A stretch of 64,000 bases of DNA from Micromonospora fulviviridis (GTDB taxonomy: Bacteria > Actinomycetota > Actinomycetes > Mycobacteriales > Micromonosporaceae). Below are positions 39,416 through 47,685 of the stretch, one piece after another; positions within the stretch are counted from its first letter, which is position 1; every line of letters begins with the position of its first letter. Under the pieces are notes generated by a model that was given only the letters and a program-made list of their open reading frames with translations, made no database searches and was not told the origin of the DNA. The stretch covers positions 509,100 to 573,099 of the forward strand of contig NZ_BMRA01000005.1 in the NCBI RefSeq assembly GCF_014648395.1. Direction: 5' to 3'. Made by a program: the position numbers and the translations under genes.

Positions 39416-41425
39416 TTGAGCGACACCACCGACGTGACGTCGGATGTTTCCAACGTCGCTGGCGATGCCACCACTGCCGCCCCCACACGCCGTCGGCGCA
39501 GCGGTACCGGCCTGTCGGCGATGCTGCTGCCTGAGCTCCAGAGCCTGGCCGCGTCGCTCGGTATCTCCGGTACGGCTCGCATGCGCAAGGGCGAGCTGAT
39601 CAGCGCGATCACCGAGCGGCAGGGCGGCGCCGCCGCCGGAACCCCTCGACCGCGGGCCGAGGTCGCGGCCGCGGCCGCTCCCGCCCGCGAGGAGGTGCAC
39701 GCCGAGGTCCGCGAGGAGCGGACCGAGACCGAGCGGCGCACCGCCGAGCCGGCGCCGGCTGCCGAGGCGACCGAGGGCCGCACCCGCAGCCGCCGGGGCC
39801 GGGCGGCCGCGACGGCCACCACGACCGCCGAGGCGCGGCCGGCCGAGACGCGTGCCGAGGAGGCTCCCGTCGAGACCGGCGAGCGGGCCGAGCGCGGCGA
39901 GCGGGCCGAGGGCCGGGGCCGTGAGCGGACCGAGCGCGGTGGCGAGCGTGCCGAGCGGACCGAGCGCGGCGGCGAGCGTGCCGAGCGCGGTGAGCGTGGC
40001 GGTGACCGTGGCGAGCGTGCCGACCGTGGCGAGCGCACCGAGCGGGGCGACCGCAACGAGCGGGGCGAGCGTGCCGAGCGGGGCGAGCGCAACGAGCGCA
40101 CCGACCGGGGCGACCGCAACGACCGCAACGACCGGGGCCAGCGCGCCGAGCGCAACGACGACGGTGACGACGACGGCGAGGGCGGCGGCCGGCGCGGCCG
40201 GCGCAGCCGGTTCCGCGACCGCCGGCGTGGCCGCGGCGAGCGCGCCGAGGGCGGCGACGGTGGCGGCCGCGAGCCGCAGGTCGGCGAGGACGACGTGCTC
40301 GTTCCGGTCGCCGGCATCATCGACGTGCTCGACAACTACGCCTTCGTCCGGACCACCGGCTACCTGGCCGGCCCGAACGACGTGTACGTCTCGATGTCGC
40401 AGATCAAGAAGTACGGCCTGCGCCGCGGCGACGCGATCACCGGCGCCGTGCGTGCCGCCGCCCGGGAGGGCGAGCAGCGGCGCGACAAGTACAACCCGCT
40501 GGTCCGGCTCGACACCATCAACGGGATGGAGCCGGACGAGGCGAAGCGCCGGCCGGAGTTCTACAAGCTCACTCCGCTGTACCCGCAGGAGCGGCTGCGG
40601 CTGGAGACCGAGCCGCACATCCTCACCACCCGGGTCATCGACCTGGTGATGCCGATCGGCAAGGGCCAGCGGGCGCTGATCGTCTCGCCGCCGAAGGCGG
40701 GTAAGACGATGGTGCTGCAGGCGATCGCGAACGCGATCACCCGCAACAACCCGGAGTGCCACCTGATGGTGGTGCTGGTCGACGAGCGGCCGGAAGAGGT
40801 CACCGACATGCAGCGGTCGGTGAAGGGCGAGGTCATCGCGGCCACGTTCGACCGTCCGCCGCAGGACCACACCACGGTGGCGGAGCTGGCGATCGAGCGG
40901 GCGAAGCGTCTGGTCGAGCTGGGCCACGACGTGGTCGTGCTGCTCGACTCGGTGACCCGGCTCGGTCGGTCGTACAACCTGGCGGCGCCGGCCAGCGGCC
41001 GGATCATGTCGGGTGGTATCGACTCCACCGCGCTCTACCCGCCGAAGCGCTTCCTGGGCGCGGCGCGGAACATCGAGAACGGTGGCTCGCTGACCATCCT
41101 CGCGACGGCGCTGGTGGAGACCGGCTCGATGGCCGACACGGTCATCTTCGAGGAGTTCAAGGGCACCGGCAACGCCGAGCTGAAGCTGGACCGGAAGATC
41201 GCCGACAAGCGGGTCTTCCCGGCGATCGACATCAACCCCTCCGGCACCCGCAAGGAGGAGGTCCTCCTCGCGCCGGAGGAGCTGGCGATCGTCCACAAGC
41301 TCCGCAAGGTGCTGCACTCCCTGGACTCGCAGGCGGCGCTCGACCTCCTGCTGGACCGGCTCAAGCAGTCCCGCACGAACATCGAGTTCCTGATGCAGAT
41401 CGCGAAGTCCACACCGGGCGAGTGA
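39416..41425 (+). CDS. rho: Transcription termination factor Rho
   Basis: A 669-aa hexameric RNA helicase that ends transcription. TTG 39416 is chosen as start: GGAAGGA ends 5 nt upstream and the product begins M-S-D-T-T-D, like other actinobacterial Rho proteins. Order: Rho N-terminal SAP-like domain (about 38-66), a long charged insertion rich in Arg, Glu, Gly and Asp (about 80-290), the cold-shock-like RNA-binding domain (about 290-370) and the ATPase core. Walker A is PPKAGKT (Lys430), Walker B DVVVLLDSVTRL, and the secondary RNA site SGGIDSTALYPPKRF follows. The insertion, found in high-GC actinobacteria, extends RNA binding and reduces the need for NusG. A terminator hairpin follows. 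Confidence 0.96.
   Translation: MSDTTDVTSDVSNVAGDATTAAPTRRRRSGTGLSAMLLPELQSLAASLGISGTARMRKGELISAITERQGGAAAGTPRPRAEVAAAAAPAREEVHAEVREERTETERRTAEPAPAAEATEGRTRSRRGRAAATATTTAEARPAETRAEEAPVETGERAERGERAEGRGRERTERGGERAERTERGGERAERGERGGDRGERADRGERTERGDRNERGERAERGERNERTDRGDRNDRNDRGQRAERNDDGDDDGEGGGRRGRRSRFRDRRRGRGERAEGGDGGGREPQVGEDDVLVPVAGIIDVLDNYAFVRTTGYLAGPNDVYVSMSQIKKYGLRRGDAITGAVRAAAREGEQRRDKYNPLVRLDTINGMEPDEAKRRPEFYKLTPLYPQERLRLETEPHILTTRVIDLVMPIGKGQRALIVSPPKAGKTMVLQAIANAITRNNPECHLMVVLVDERPEEVTDMQRSVKGEVIAATFDRPPQDHTTVAELAIERAKRLVELGHDVVVLLDSVTRLGRSYNLAAPASGRIMSGGIDSTALYPPKRFLGAARNIENGGSLTILATALVETGSMADTVIFEEFKGTGNAELKLDRKIADKRVFPAIDINPSGTRKEEVLLAPEELAIVHKLRKVLHSLDSQAALDLLLDRLKQSRTNIEFLMQIAKSTPGE
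39875..40260 (+). repeat. Degenerate in-frame repeats coding for the Rho charged insertion
   Basis: Tandem degenerate units built from GAGCGxGGC and GACCGxGGC encode repeated E-R-G, E-R-A and D-R-G/N tripeptides. The repeats are coding, not a CRISPR or satellite. They are likely to vary in number between strains by slippage. Confidence 0.75.
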
Positions 41426-41440
41426 CCTGAGGGATCTCCG

Positions 41441-41472
41441 AGAGGGGCACGGCCTGCGGGCCGTGCCCCTCT
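41441..41472 (+). terminator. rho terminator
   Basis: A perfect 14-bp stem (AGAGGGGCACGGCC 41441-41454 with 41459-41472), loop TGCG, then TTC; 15 bp after the stop. Confidence 0.85.
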
Positions 41473-41512
41473 TCGCGTACCGGGGTGGGAAGGGGATGAA
41501 GTTTTTCTTCGG

Positions 41513-41564
41513 TTCAGCCGGAGGGTATTGAAACTTCTGTTCAGTCTCGGGTTGACTGTGGTCC
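41513..41564 (+). promoter_or_regulatory. Promoter with GTTCAG repeats before the glycosidase/phosphatase gene
   Basis: A candidate leaderless promoter: TTGAAA (41528-41533), 18 nt, TTGACT (41552-41557), then 7 nt to ATG 41565. Two GTTCAG units about 27 bp apart and a GTTGACTG overlap it. The first reads GGTTCAGCCGG, close to a PhoP-box unit, but the 11-bp spacing of true PHO boxes is not kept. Confidence 0.35.
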
Positions 41565-44500
41565 ATGCGAATCCGCAGTCGATCCGCCCGTCTCGCCGGC
41601 GTCCTGCTGCTGACGCCGCTGCTCACCCTCACCGCTCCGGTTCCGCCCGGTGCGGCGGCGGCCGCGGCCGAGCCGCGTACCCCCGCCGAGGACGCCCCGG
41701 CGGCCTCCTCCCGTCCCGACTCCGCGGTCGCCCTCGCCAACGACGCCGGTGTGGAGCCGGCCGGCGGCCTGGAGACCGCGAAGACCAGCCGTCCGGTCGC
41801 CCCCGGACTCGACCTGACCTCCTTCGACCGGTACGACGCCGACGGCTGGCTGCGGGCCGACGCCCTCACCGCCGACCTCTCCGGCGGCGTCACCGTCGAC
41901 TACGTCAACTCCGGCGCGGTCACCCGCGACGAGCCGCTGCGCGCGGCGGTGGACCGCTCCCGGGCGGTGGCCGCGGTCAACGGCGACTTCTTCGACATCA
42001 ACAACTCCGGCGCGGCGCAGGGCATCGGCATCCGCTCCGGCGAACTGGTGCAGTCGCCGGTCGCCGGGCACACCAACGCCGCCGCGATCAGCGCCGAAGG
42101 GCTCGGCCGGGTCATCCAGGTCGGCTTCGAGGGCACCGCGGCCCTGCCCGCCGGGCCGGTGCCGCTGACCCAGTTCAACAACATGGTGCAGCGCGACGGC
42201 GTGGGCGTCTTCACCCCGCTCTGGGGCTCGTACACCCGGAAGCGGGCCGTGGAGGGCGCCGCGCGGGTGGCCGAGGTGACGGTGACCGGCGGCCGGGTCG
42301 CGACCGTGACCGGCACGGCGGGGGAGGGCCCGATCCCGGCCGGGACCACGGTGCTGCTCGGCCGGGAGGCCGGCGCCGACGCCCTCGCGGCGCTGCGCCC
42401 CGGCGACCCGGTCGACCTGACCTGGCGGCCGAAGGCGTCCGACGGGAGCAGCCCGCGCGCCGCTGTCGGTGGTGGCAGCGTGCTGGTCCGCGACGGCGTG
42501 GTGCAGAACATTGCCGACCAGAGCCTCGCCCCGCGCACCTCGGTCGGGTTCTCCGCCGACGGGCGCAAAATGATCATGCTGACCGTGGACGGCCGGCAGG
42601 TGGACAGCCGGGGCGTCACCCAGACCGAGATGGGCCGGATGATGGTCGAGCTGGGCGCGTGGAGCGCGCTCAACCTCGACGGCGGCGGCTCCTCGACGCT
42701 GCTGGCCCGGGAGCCGGGCGCGGCGACCGTCCAGGTGGAGAACAGTCCCTCCGACGGCAGCGAGCGGCCGGTGCCGAACGGCCTGGCCATCTACGCGCCG
42801 CAGGGCAGCGGCCGGCTCACCGGCTACTGGCTGGAGACCGCGAGCGACCCGACCGCCGCGCCGGGCGTCGCCCCGATCCGCGGCGGCCGGCCGGACCGGG
42901 TCTTCCCCGGCCTCACCCGCCGGCTCACGGCCGCGGGCTACGACGAGACGTACGGCCCGGCCGCCGGCACGCCGCAGTGGCGGGCCAACCCGGCCGCCCA
43001 GGGCACCGTGGACGACGGGGTGTTCCGGGCCGGCCGGCCCGGCCGCAGCACCGTCACCGCCTGGCGCGACGAGGCGCGCGGCACGCTCGACCTGACCGTG
43101 CTGGGCCCGCTGGCGCGCGTCGACTCCACGGTGGACCGTCTCGGCCTCAACCAGCAGGGCGACACCGGACTGTTCGGCGTGGTCGGCTACGACGCGGAGG
43201 GGAACACCGCGCCGATCGAGCCGGCCGACCTGAAGCTGGAGTACGACCACGACCTGCTCGCCGTCACCCCCACCGCCGACGGCAACCTCTCCGTCCGGGC
43301 GCTCGGCGGCACCGGCGCCGCGCTGGTCACCGTCCGGGTCGGTGCGAAGACCACCGTCCTGCCGGTCACCATCGGGCTCACCGACGTGCCGGTGGCCGGC
43401 TTCGACGACGCCGCCTCCTGGAAGTTCAGCCAGGCGCGGGCGAGTGGGGCGGTCGCCCCGGCCGAGGGCCACACCGGCACCGGCCTGAGGATGTCGTACG
43501 ACTTCAGCCAGTCCACCGGCACCCGCGCCGCGTACGCCGACCCGCCGGCCTGGATCGAGGTGCCCGGGCAGCCGCAGGCGTTCGGCATGTGGATCAAGGG
43601 CAACGGCACCGGCGAGTGGCCCAGCCTGCACCTGCACGACGCCCAGGACACCCAGTTCGTGCTGCGCGGCCCCTACCTGACCTGGACCGGCTGGCGGTAC
43701 GTCGAGTTCACCGTCCCGCCCGGCGTGCAGTACCCCGTCCGGGTGCGCCGGTTCTACGTGGCCGAGACCGACCCGGCCAAGCAGTACCGGAGCGAGGTCG
43801 TCATCGACGACCTGGTGGCCCGGGTGCCCCCGACGGCGCACGCGCCGGAGGAGCCGAACATCACCGACCGGGTGGTGCTGCGCGACGGCACCGTGGACGG
43901 TGCGCCCTGGCGCTTCGCCGTCATGTCCGACGCCCAGTTCGTGGCCGCCAACCCGGACAGCGACCTGGTCGCCCAGGCCCGCCGTACGCTCCGCGAGATC
44001 CGCGCGGCGAAGCCGGACTTCCTGGTCATCGACGGGGACTTCGTGGACACCGCGTACCCGGCGGACTTCGCGCTGGCCAAGCGGATCCTGGACGAGGAGC
44101 TGGGCGGCGAGCTGCCGTACTACTACGTGCCCGGCAACCACGAGATCATGGGCGCCCCGATCGGCAACTTCCGGAGCGTGTTCGGGGACACCTCGCGGGT
44201 CTTCGACCACCAGGGCACCCGGTTCGTCACCCTGAGCACGGCCACCGGCTCGCTGCGCGGCGGCGGGTTCGACCAGGTGGAGCTGCTGCGGAGGACGCTC
44301 GACGCGGCGGCCGCCGACCCGGCGGTCGGCTCGGTCACCGTGCTCTTCCACCACCCGCCCCGCGACCCCAGCCCGGCCAAGGCCAGCCAGCTCGGCGACC
44401 GGAAGGAGGCCGCCCTCGTGGAGCAGTGGCTGGCCGACTTCCAGCACCGCACCGGCAAGGGCGCGCTCCTGGTGAACGGGCACGTCGGCACGTTCCACGC

Positions 44501-45017
44501 CGACCGGGTGGACGGCGTGCCGTACGTGATCAACGGCAACTCGGGCAAGGACCCGTCGACCCCGGCCCAGCTCGGGGGCTTCACCGGCTGGACCGAGTTC
44601 GGCGTCGACCCGGTGACCCCGCAGGAGGCCGAGCAGGTCCGCCGGGACCCGCTCGCCGAGGGGCCGAGCTGGATCGCTGCGGAGTTCCACGCCCACGTCG
44701 ACCGGCTCGCCCTGGCCGCCCCGGCCGAGGTCGCGGTCGGCGCACCGGCCGCCGTCACGGCGACGCTCACCCAGCCCGCCGGCCGCACCGTCCCGGTGGC
44801 CGCCCCGGTCAGCGCCGACTGGTCCGGCTCGCCGAACCTGCACATCGGCGACGCCGACGGGGTGAAGCCCTGGCACGTGGCCCGGTTCGACCCGGCGACC
44901 GGGCAGTTGACCGCGCTGCGCCCCGGCGGGCAGGTGCTGCTCGCGGTCACCGTCAACGGCGTCCGCGCCGAGGCGACGGTGGCCCTCACGGCGGCGGCGG
45001 AGGCGCCCGCCGCCTGA
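41565..45017 (+). CDS. Secreted phosphodiester glycosidase (NAGPA)-metallophosphatase fusion
   Basis: A 1150-aa secreted protein. After a signal peptide (LAGVLLLTPLLTLTAPVPPG) comes a NAGPA-type phosphodiester-glycosidase domain (about 80-410: VAAVNGDFFDINNSG, MLTVDGRQVDSRGVTQTEMG, ALNLDGGGSSTLL), then beta-sandwich regions (about 430-780), a calcineurin-like metallophosphatase (about 785-1000) and a C-terminal Ig-like domain. In the phosphatase, GDFVD, GNHE, HHPP and GHVGTFH are clear, but the first motif reads D-A-Q (VMSDAQF) where D-x-H is normal. The combination suggests cleavage of a glycan phosphodiester followed by phosphate release, for example on teichoic-acid-like polymers; this is inference. 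It has its own AT-rich promoter. Confidence 0.87.
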   Translation: MRIRSRSARLAGVLLLTPLLTLTAPVPPGAAAAAAEPRTPAEDAPAASSRPDSAVALANDAGVEPAGGLETAKTSRPVAPGLDLTSFDRYDADGWLRADALTADLSGGVTVDYVNSGAVTRDEPLRAAVDRSRAVAAVNGDFFDINNSGAAQGIGIRSGELVQSPVAGHTNAAAISAEGLGRVIQVGFEGTAALPAGPVPLTQFNNMVQRDGVGVFTPLWGSYTRKRAVEGAARVAEVTVTGGRVATVTGTAGEGPIPAGTTVLLGREAGADALAALRPGDPVDLTWRPKASDGSSPRAAVGGGSVLVRDGVVQNIADQSLAPRTSVGFSADGRKMIMLTVDGRQVDSRGVTQTEMGRMMVELGAWSALNLDGGGSSTLLAREPGAATVQVENSPSDGSERPVPNGLAIYAPQGSGRLTGYWLETASDPTAAPGVAPIRGGRPDRVFPGLTRRLTAAGYDETYGPAAGTPQWRANPAAQGTVDDGVFRAGRPGRSTVTAWRDEARGTLDLTVLGPLARVDSTVDRLGLNQQGDTGLFGVVGYDAEGNTAPIEPADLKLEYDHDLLAVTPTADGNLSVRALGGTGAALVTVRVGAKTTVLPVTIGLTDVPVAGFDDAASWKFSQARASGAVAPAEGHTGTGLRMSYDFSQSTGTRAAYADPPAWIEVPGQPQAFGMWIKGNGTGEWPSLHLHDAQDTQFVLRGPYLTWTGWRYVEFTVPPGVQYPVRVRRFYVAETDPAKQYRSEVVIDDLVARVPPTAHAPEEPNITDRVVLRDGTVDGAPWRFAVMSDAQFVAANPDSDLVAQARRTLREIRAAKPDFLVIDGDFVDTAYPADFALAKRILDEELGGELPYYYVPGNHEIMGAPIGNFRSVFGDTSRVFDHQGTRFVTLSTATGSLRGGGFDQVELLRRTLDAAAADPAVGSVTVLFHHPPRDPSPAKASQLGDRKEAALVEQWLADFQHRTGKGALLVNGHVGTFHADRVDGVPYVINGNSGKDPSTPAQLGGFTGWTEFGVDPVTPQEAEQVRRDPLAEGPSWIAAEFHAHVDRLALAAPAEVAVGAPAAVTATLTQPAGRTVPVAAPVSADWSGSPNLHIGDADGVKPWHVARFDPATGQLTALRPGGQVLLAVTVNGVRAEATVALTAAAEAPAA

Positions 45018-45069
45018 CCGGCACCGGGGGCGCGGAAGGTGCGTCCGTTCCCCCGGACCGGTGGCCCCG

Positions 45070-45106
45070 CCGGCGGGCTCCTCGACCTGGGGGAGGAGCC
45101 CGCCGG
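45070..45106. terminator. Bidirectional terminator between convergent genes
   Basis: A perfect 14-bp stem (45070-45083 with 45093-45106) and a 9-nt loop, 10 bp before the stop of the minus-strand kinase gene and 52 bp after the glycosidase stop. Confidence 0.75.
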
Positions 45107-45116
45107 GCGGACGGCG

Positions 45117-46013
45117 TCAGAAGTCGCCCTCGGCGACCTGGAAGACGGTCAGGCCGAGCGACCGCCACATCCGGACCACCTGCTGCCGGTCGTCGAAGAC
45201 ACCGACCACCCGGTACCGGTCCCGGATCTCCCGCTCGTAGATCTCCTGCTTGACCACCGCGTCCTTGCGGTGGTCGCCCACGGCCCGCAGGTGCAGCGCC
45301 AGGTACGGCACCCTGACGTGCCGGGCCAGCCAGGTCTCGGTGTCGGCCCGGGCGGTGGCGTCCCGGCCGGAGCAGAAGACCACCTCGTGCCCGGCCGCGT
45401 GCATGGCCCGCACCGCCGCGATCACCGCCTCGTTCGGCGCGTCCTCGCCGACCCGGGTCATGTCGTACGGGCTGCGTGACACGTTCAGCGCCACCGTGCC
45501 GTCGATGTCGACCAGCACGATGTCGGGTTGCCCGGCGCCCTCCCGCTCCACCCGCGCCGGGCCGCCGGTCCGGGCGGTCGGCACCGGCAGCGGCAGCGGG
45601 CGGTTCGCCAGGTAGCGCTCGTGCAGCCGGCGGATCGCCGCCTCACCCACCCGGTCGGCCTCGGGACGCGCGGCGTCCCGGCGCAGGCACTCCTCCAGCG
45701 GCACGTCGGTGAAGTCGTGCACCTCGAACGCCGCGCCGTGCCGGGCGGCCAGTTCGGCCCAGTCCCGCAGCGTGCGCGAGCGCAGGTTGGTGTCGTCCAC
45801 GCAGACGCTCACCCGCGCCGCCAGCAGCGCCTCCACCTGGGCCCGCTGCGCCCGGCTGACCTGCCCCTCGGCCCACTGGGTGAAGAGCCGCTCGCCGTGC
45901 AGCATCCGGCGCAGGTCGTCGCGGTTGACCCGGACCACGCCGGGCTGGAGCCGGCGGGCGAAGGTGGTCTTGCCGGAAGCGGGCAGCCCGCGGGTGGCGA
46001 TCAGGCGGAACAT
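45117..46013 (-). CDS. T4-type polynucleotide 5'-kinase/3'-phosphatase
   Basis: A 298-aa two-domain protein with the layout of phage T4 Pnkp, which heals broken RNA or DNA ends by adding a 5' phosphate and removing a 3' phosphate. The N-terminal kinase has the P-loop GLPASGKT (9-16), a V-N-R-D-D-L-R segment and VDDTNLRSRTL. The C-terminal HAD phosphatase has VDIDGTVAL (about 167-171, two catalytic Asp), FCSGRDAT and VFDDRQQVVRMWRSLGL, and ends QVAEGDF, all close to T4 Pnkp from memory. The ATG at 46013 is set by GGGAGG 6-7 nt upstream; an upstream ATG at 46031 is less likely. No RNA ligase gene is adjacent. It is convergent with the glycosidase gene and divergent from rpmE. Confidence 0.88.
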   Translation of the reverse strand: MFRLIATRGLPASGKTTFARRLQPGVVRVNRDDLRRMLHGERLFTQWAEGQVSRAQRAQVEALLAARVSVCVDDTNLRSRTLRDWAELAARHGAAFEVHDFTDVPLEECLRRDAARPEADRVGEAAIRRLHERYLANRPLPLPVPTARTGGPARVEREGAGQPDIVLVDIDGTVALNVSRSPYDMTRVGEDAPNEAVIAAVRAMHAAGHEVVFCSGRDATARADTETWLARHVRVPYLALHLRAVGDHRKDAVVKQEIYEREIRDRYRVVGVFDDRQQVVRMWRSLGLTVFQVAEGDF

Positions 46014-46252
46014 CCCGTACCTCCCGTTCATGCCTCGGCCACCTCACGAATGCCCGCGCCGGGCGCGGGAATGCGTACCGGGCGGGGAGCGTTGCGCCTG
46101 CCGGACCTGGTGTGCGGCCCGCTCGACGGGTCGGTGGAAGCCCATGGCACACTGGTCAATCGGCCACCGGTTCCGGTTCACGCCCGAGCCCGTCGAGACG
46201 ACGGGGAGCACGACGGCGACCCGGCGACCACCGACGAAAGGACCGAGGCGAC

Positions 46253-46477
46253 ATGAAGCCCAACATCCACCCGGAGTACGTGACCACCGAGGTCCGCTGC
46301 TCCTGCGGTAACACGTTCACGACCCGCAGCACCGCCAAGGGCGGTTCGATCAGCGTCGAGACCTGCAGCGCCTGCCACCCGTTCTACACGGGCAAGCAGC
46401 GCGTCCTGGACACCGCCGGTCGGGTCGCGAAGTTCCAGCAGAAGTACGCCAAGGTTCAGGCCAAGAAGGCCAAGTAG
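46253..46477 (+). CDS. rpmE: 50S ribosomal protein L31 (zinc-binding form)
   Basis: A 74-aa L31 of the C+ type: Cys16, Cys18, Cys38 and Cys41 form the zinc site (CSC and CSAC). The body KPNIHPEY and HPFYTGKQRVLDTAGRVAKF is diagnostic. Zinc-dependent L31 is usually replaced by a Cys-less paralogue under zinc starvation; that paralogue is not in this window. The 239-bp upstream region holds a CACACT element (near 46146) that could be the -10, and a binding site AAAGGACCGAGG. A strong hairpin follows. Confidence 0.96.
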   Translation: MKPNIHPEYVTTEVRCSCGNTFTTRSTAKGGSISVETCSACHPFYTGKQRVLDTAGRVAKFQQKYAKVQAKKAK

Positions 46478-46489
46478 CTCCGTCGACGA

Positions 46490-46522
46490 CGCCCGTGTCC
46501 GGCTCCGTGCCGGGCGCGGGCG
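46490..46522 (+). terminator. rpmE terminator
   Basis: A 14-bp stem with two G-T wobbles (46490-46503 with 46509-46522), loop TCCGT, followed by a T-rich stretch. It separates rpmE from prfA, 63 bp away. Confidence 0.75.
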
Positions 46523-46585
46523 TTCGTCCGTTTCCACCCGTTTCCGTCCCTCCCGCCCGGTCGCCGTCGAAGGAGCACCCCCAGC

Positions 46586-47674
46586 ATGAGCAGTGAGCGC
46601 CTGGCCGCCCTCCTCGACGAGTACGCCGAGCTGGAGCAGCGGCTGGCCGACCCCGCGATCCACGCCGACCAGGGCACCGCCCGCCGGGTCGGCCGGCGCT
46701 ACGCGGAGCTGGTCCCGCTGCACAAGGCCGCCGGCGAGCTGGAGCAGGCCCGGGCCGACCTGGCCGCCGCCCGCGAGCTGGCCGCCGAGGACCCGGCCTT
46801 CGCCGCCGAGGCGGAGGCCATCGCGGCGTCCCTGCCGGCGCTGGAGGAGAGGCTGGCCGAGCTGCTCATCCCGCGCGACCCGCACGACGCCAAGGACGTC
46901 ATCGTCGAGATCAAGGCCGGCGAGGGCGGCGAGGAGTCGGCGCTGTTCGCCGGCGACCTGCTGCGGATGTACACCCGCTACGCCGAGCGGCACGGCTGGG
47001 TCACCGAGGTGATCGACGCGCAGGACTCCGACCTCGGCGGGGTCAAGGACGTCTCCCTGGCGATCAAGACCAAGGGCGTGCCGGAGGGCGGCAACGGGGT
47101 CTGGTCCCGGCTCAAGTGGGAGGGCGGCGTGCACCGGGTGCAGCGCGTCCCGGTGACCGAGTCGCAGGGCCGGATCCACACCAGTGCGGCCGGCGTGCTC
47201 GTGCTGCCCGAGGCCGAGGACGTGGACGTCACCATCGACCCGAACGACCTGCGGATCGACGTGTTCCGCTCGTCCGGGCCGGGCGGCCAGTCGGTCAACA
47301 CCACCGACTCGGCGGTCCGGATCACCCACGTGCCCACCGGCATCGTGGTCTCCTGCCAGAACGAGAAGTCGCAGCTGCAGAACCGCGAGCAGGCCATGCG
47401 CATCCTGCGGGCCCGGCTGCTCGCCGCCGCCCAGGAGCAGGCCGACGCGGCCGCCTCGGACGCCCGCAAGGCGCAGGTGCGCACCGTGGACCGGTCGGAG
47501 CGGATCCGCACCTACAACTTCCCGCAGAACCGGATCACCGACCACCGGATCGGCTACACGGCGTACAACCTGGACCTGGCGCTGGCCGGCGAGATGGACG
47601 GGGTCCTCGACGCTCTGGCCGAGGCCGACCGCGCGGCCCGGCTGGCCGGGGAGACGGAGCTCAGCCGCCGCTGA
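46586..47674 (+). CDS. prfA: Peptide chain release factor 1
   Basis: A 362-aa class I release factor that reads UAA and UAG. The stop-codon tripeptide P-x-T reads PVT (RVPVTESQGRIHTS, about 188-190), which marks RF1 rather than RF2, and the catalytic GGQ is at 233-235 (SSGPGGQSVN). The N-terminal helical domain 1 binds the GTPase centre or RF3. Length is normal. AAGGAG lies about 11 nt before the ATG. The modifying methyltransferase prmC lies 1.6 kb downstream, beyond an inserted minus-strand gene. Confidence 0.97.
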   Translation: MSSERLAALLDEYAELEQRLADPAIHADQGTARRVGRRYAELVPLHKAAGELEQARADLAAARELAAEDPAFAAEAEAIAASLPALEERLAELLIPRDPHDAKDVIVEIKAGEGGEESALFAGDLLRMYTRYAERHGWVTEVIDAQDSDLGGVKDVSLAIKTKGVPEGGNGVWSRLKWEGGVHRVQRVPVTESQGRIHTSAAGVLVLPEAEDVDVTIDPNDLRIDVFRSSGPGGQSVNTTDSAVRITHVPTGIVVSCQNEKSQLQNREQAMRILRARLLAAAQEQADAAASDARKAQVRTVDRSERIRTYNFPQNRITDHRIGYTAYNLDLALAGEMDGVLDALAEADRAARLAGETELSRR

Positions 47675-47685
47675 CCGGCCCGCGC

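Noticed and set aside
39875..40260. Repeats resembling a CRISPR or satellite array
   Set aside because: The units are degenerate, in frame and encode the charged insertion of Rho; there are no spacers of constant length.
46014..46252. Small gene between the kinase-phosphatase and rpmE
   Set aside because: The open frame from 46112 is simply the rpmE frame extended upstream; it has no binding site and an Arg/Ser-rich composition.
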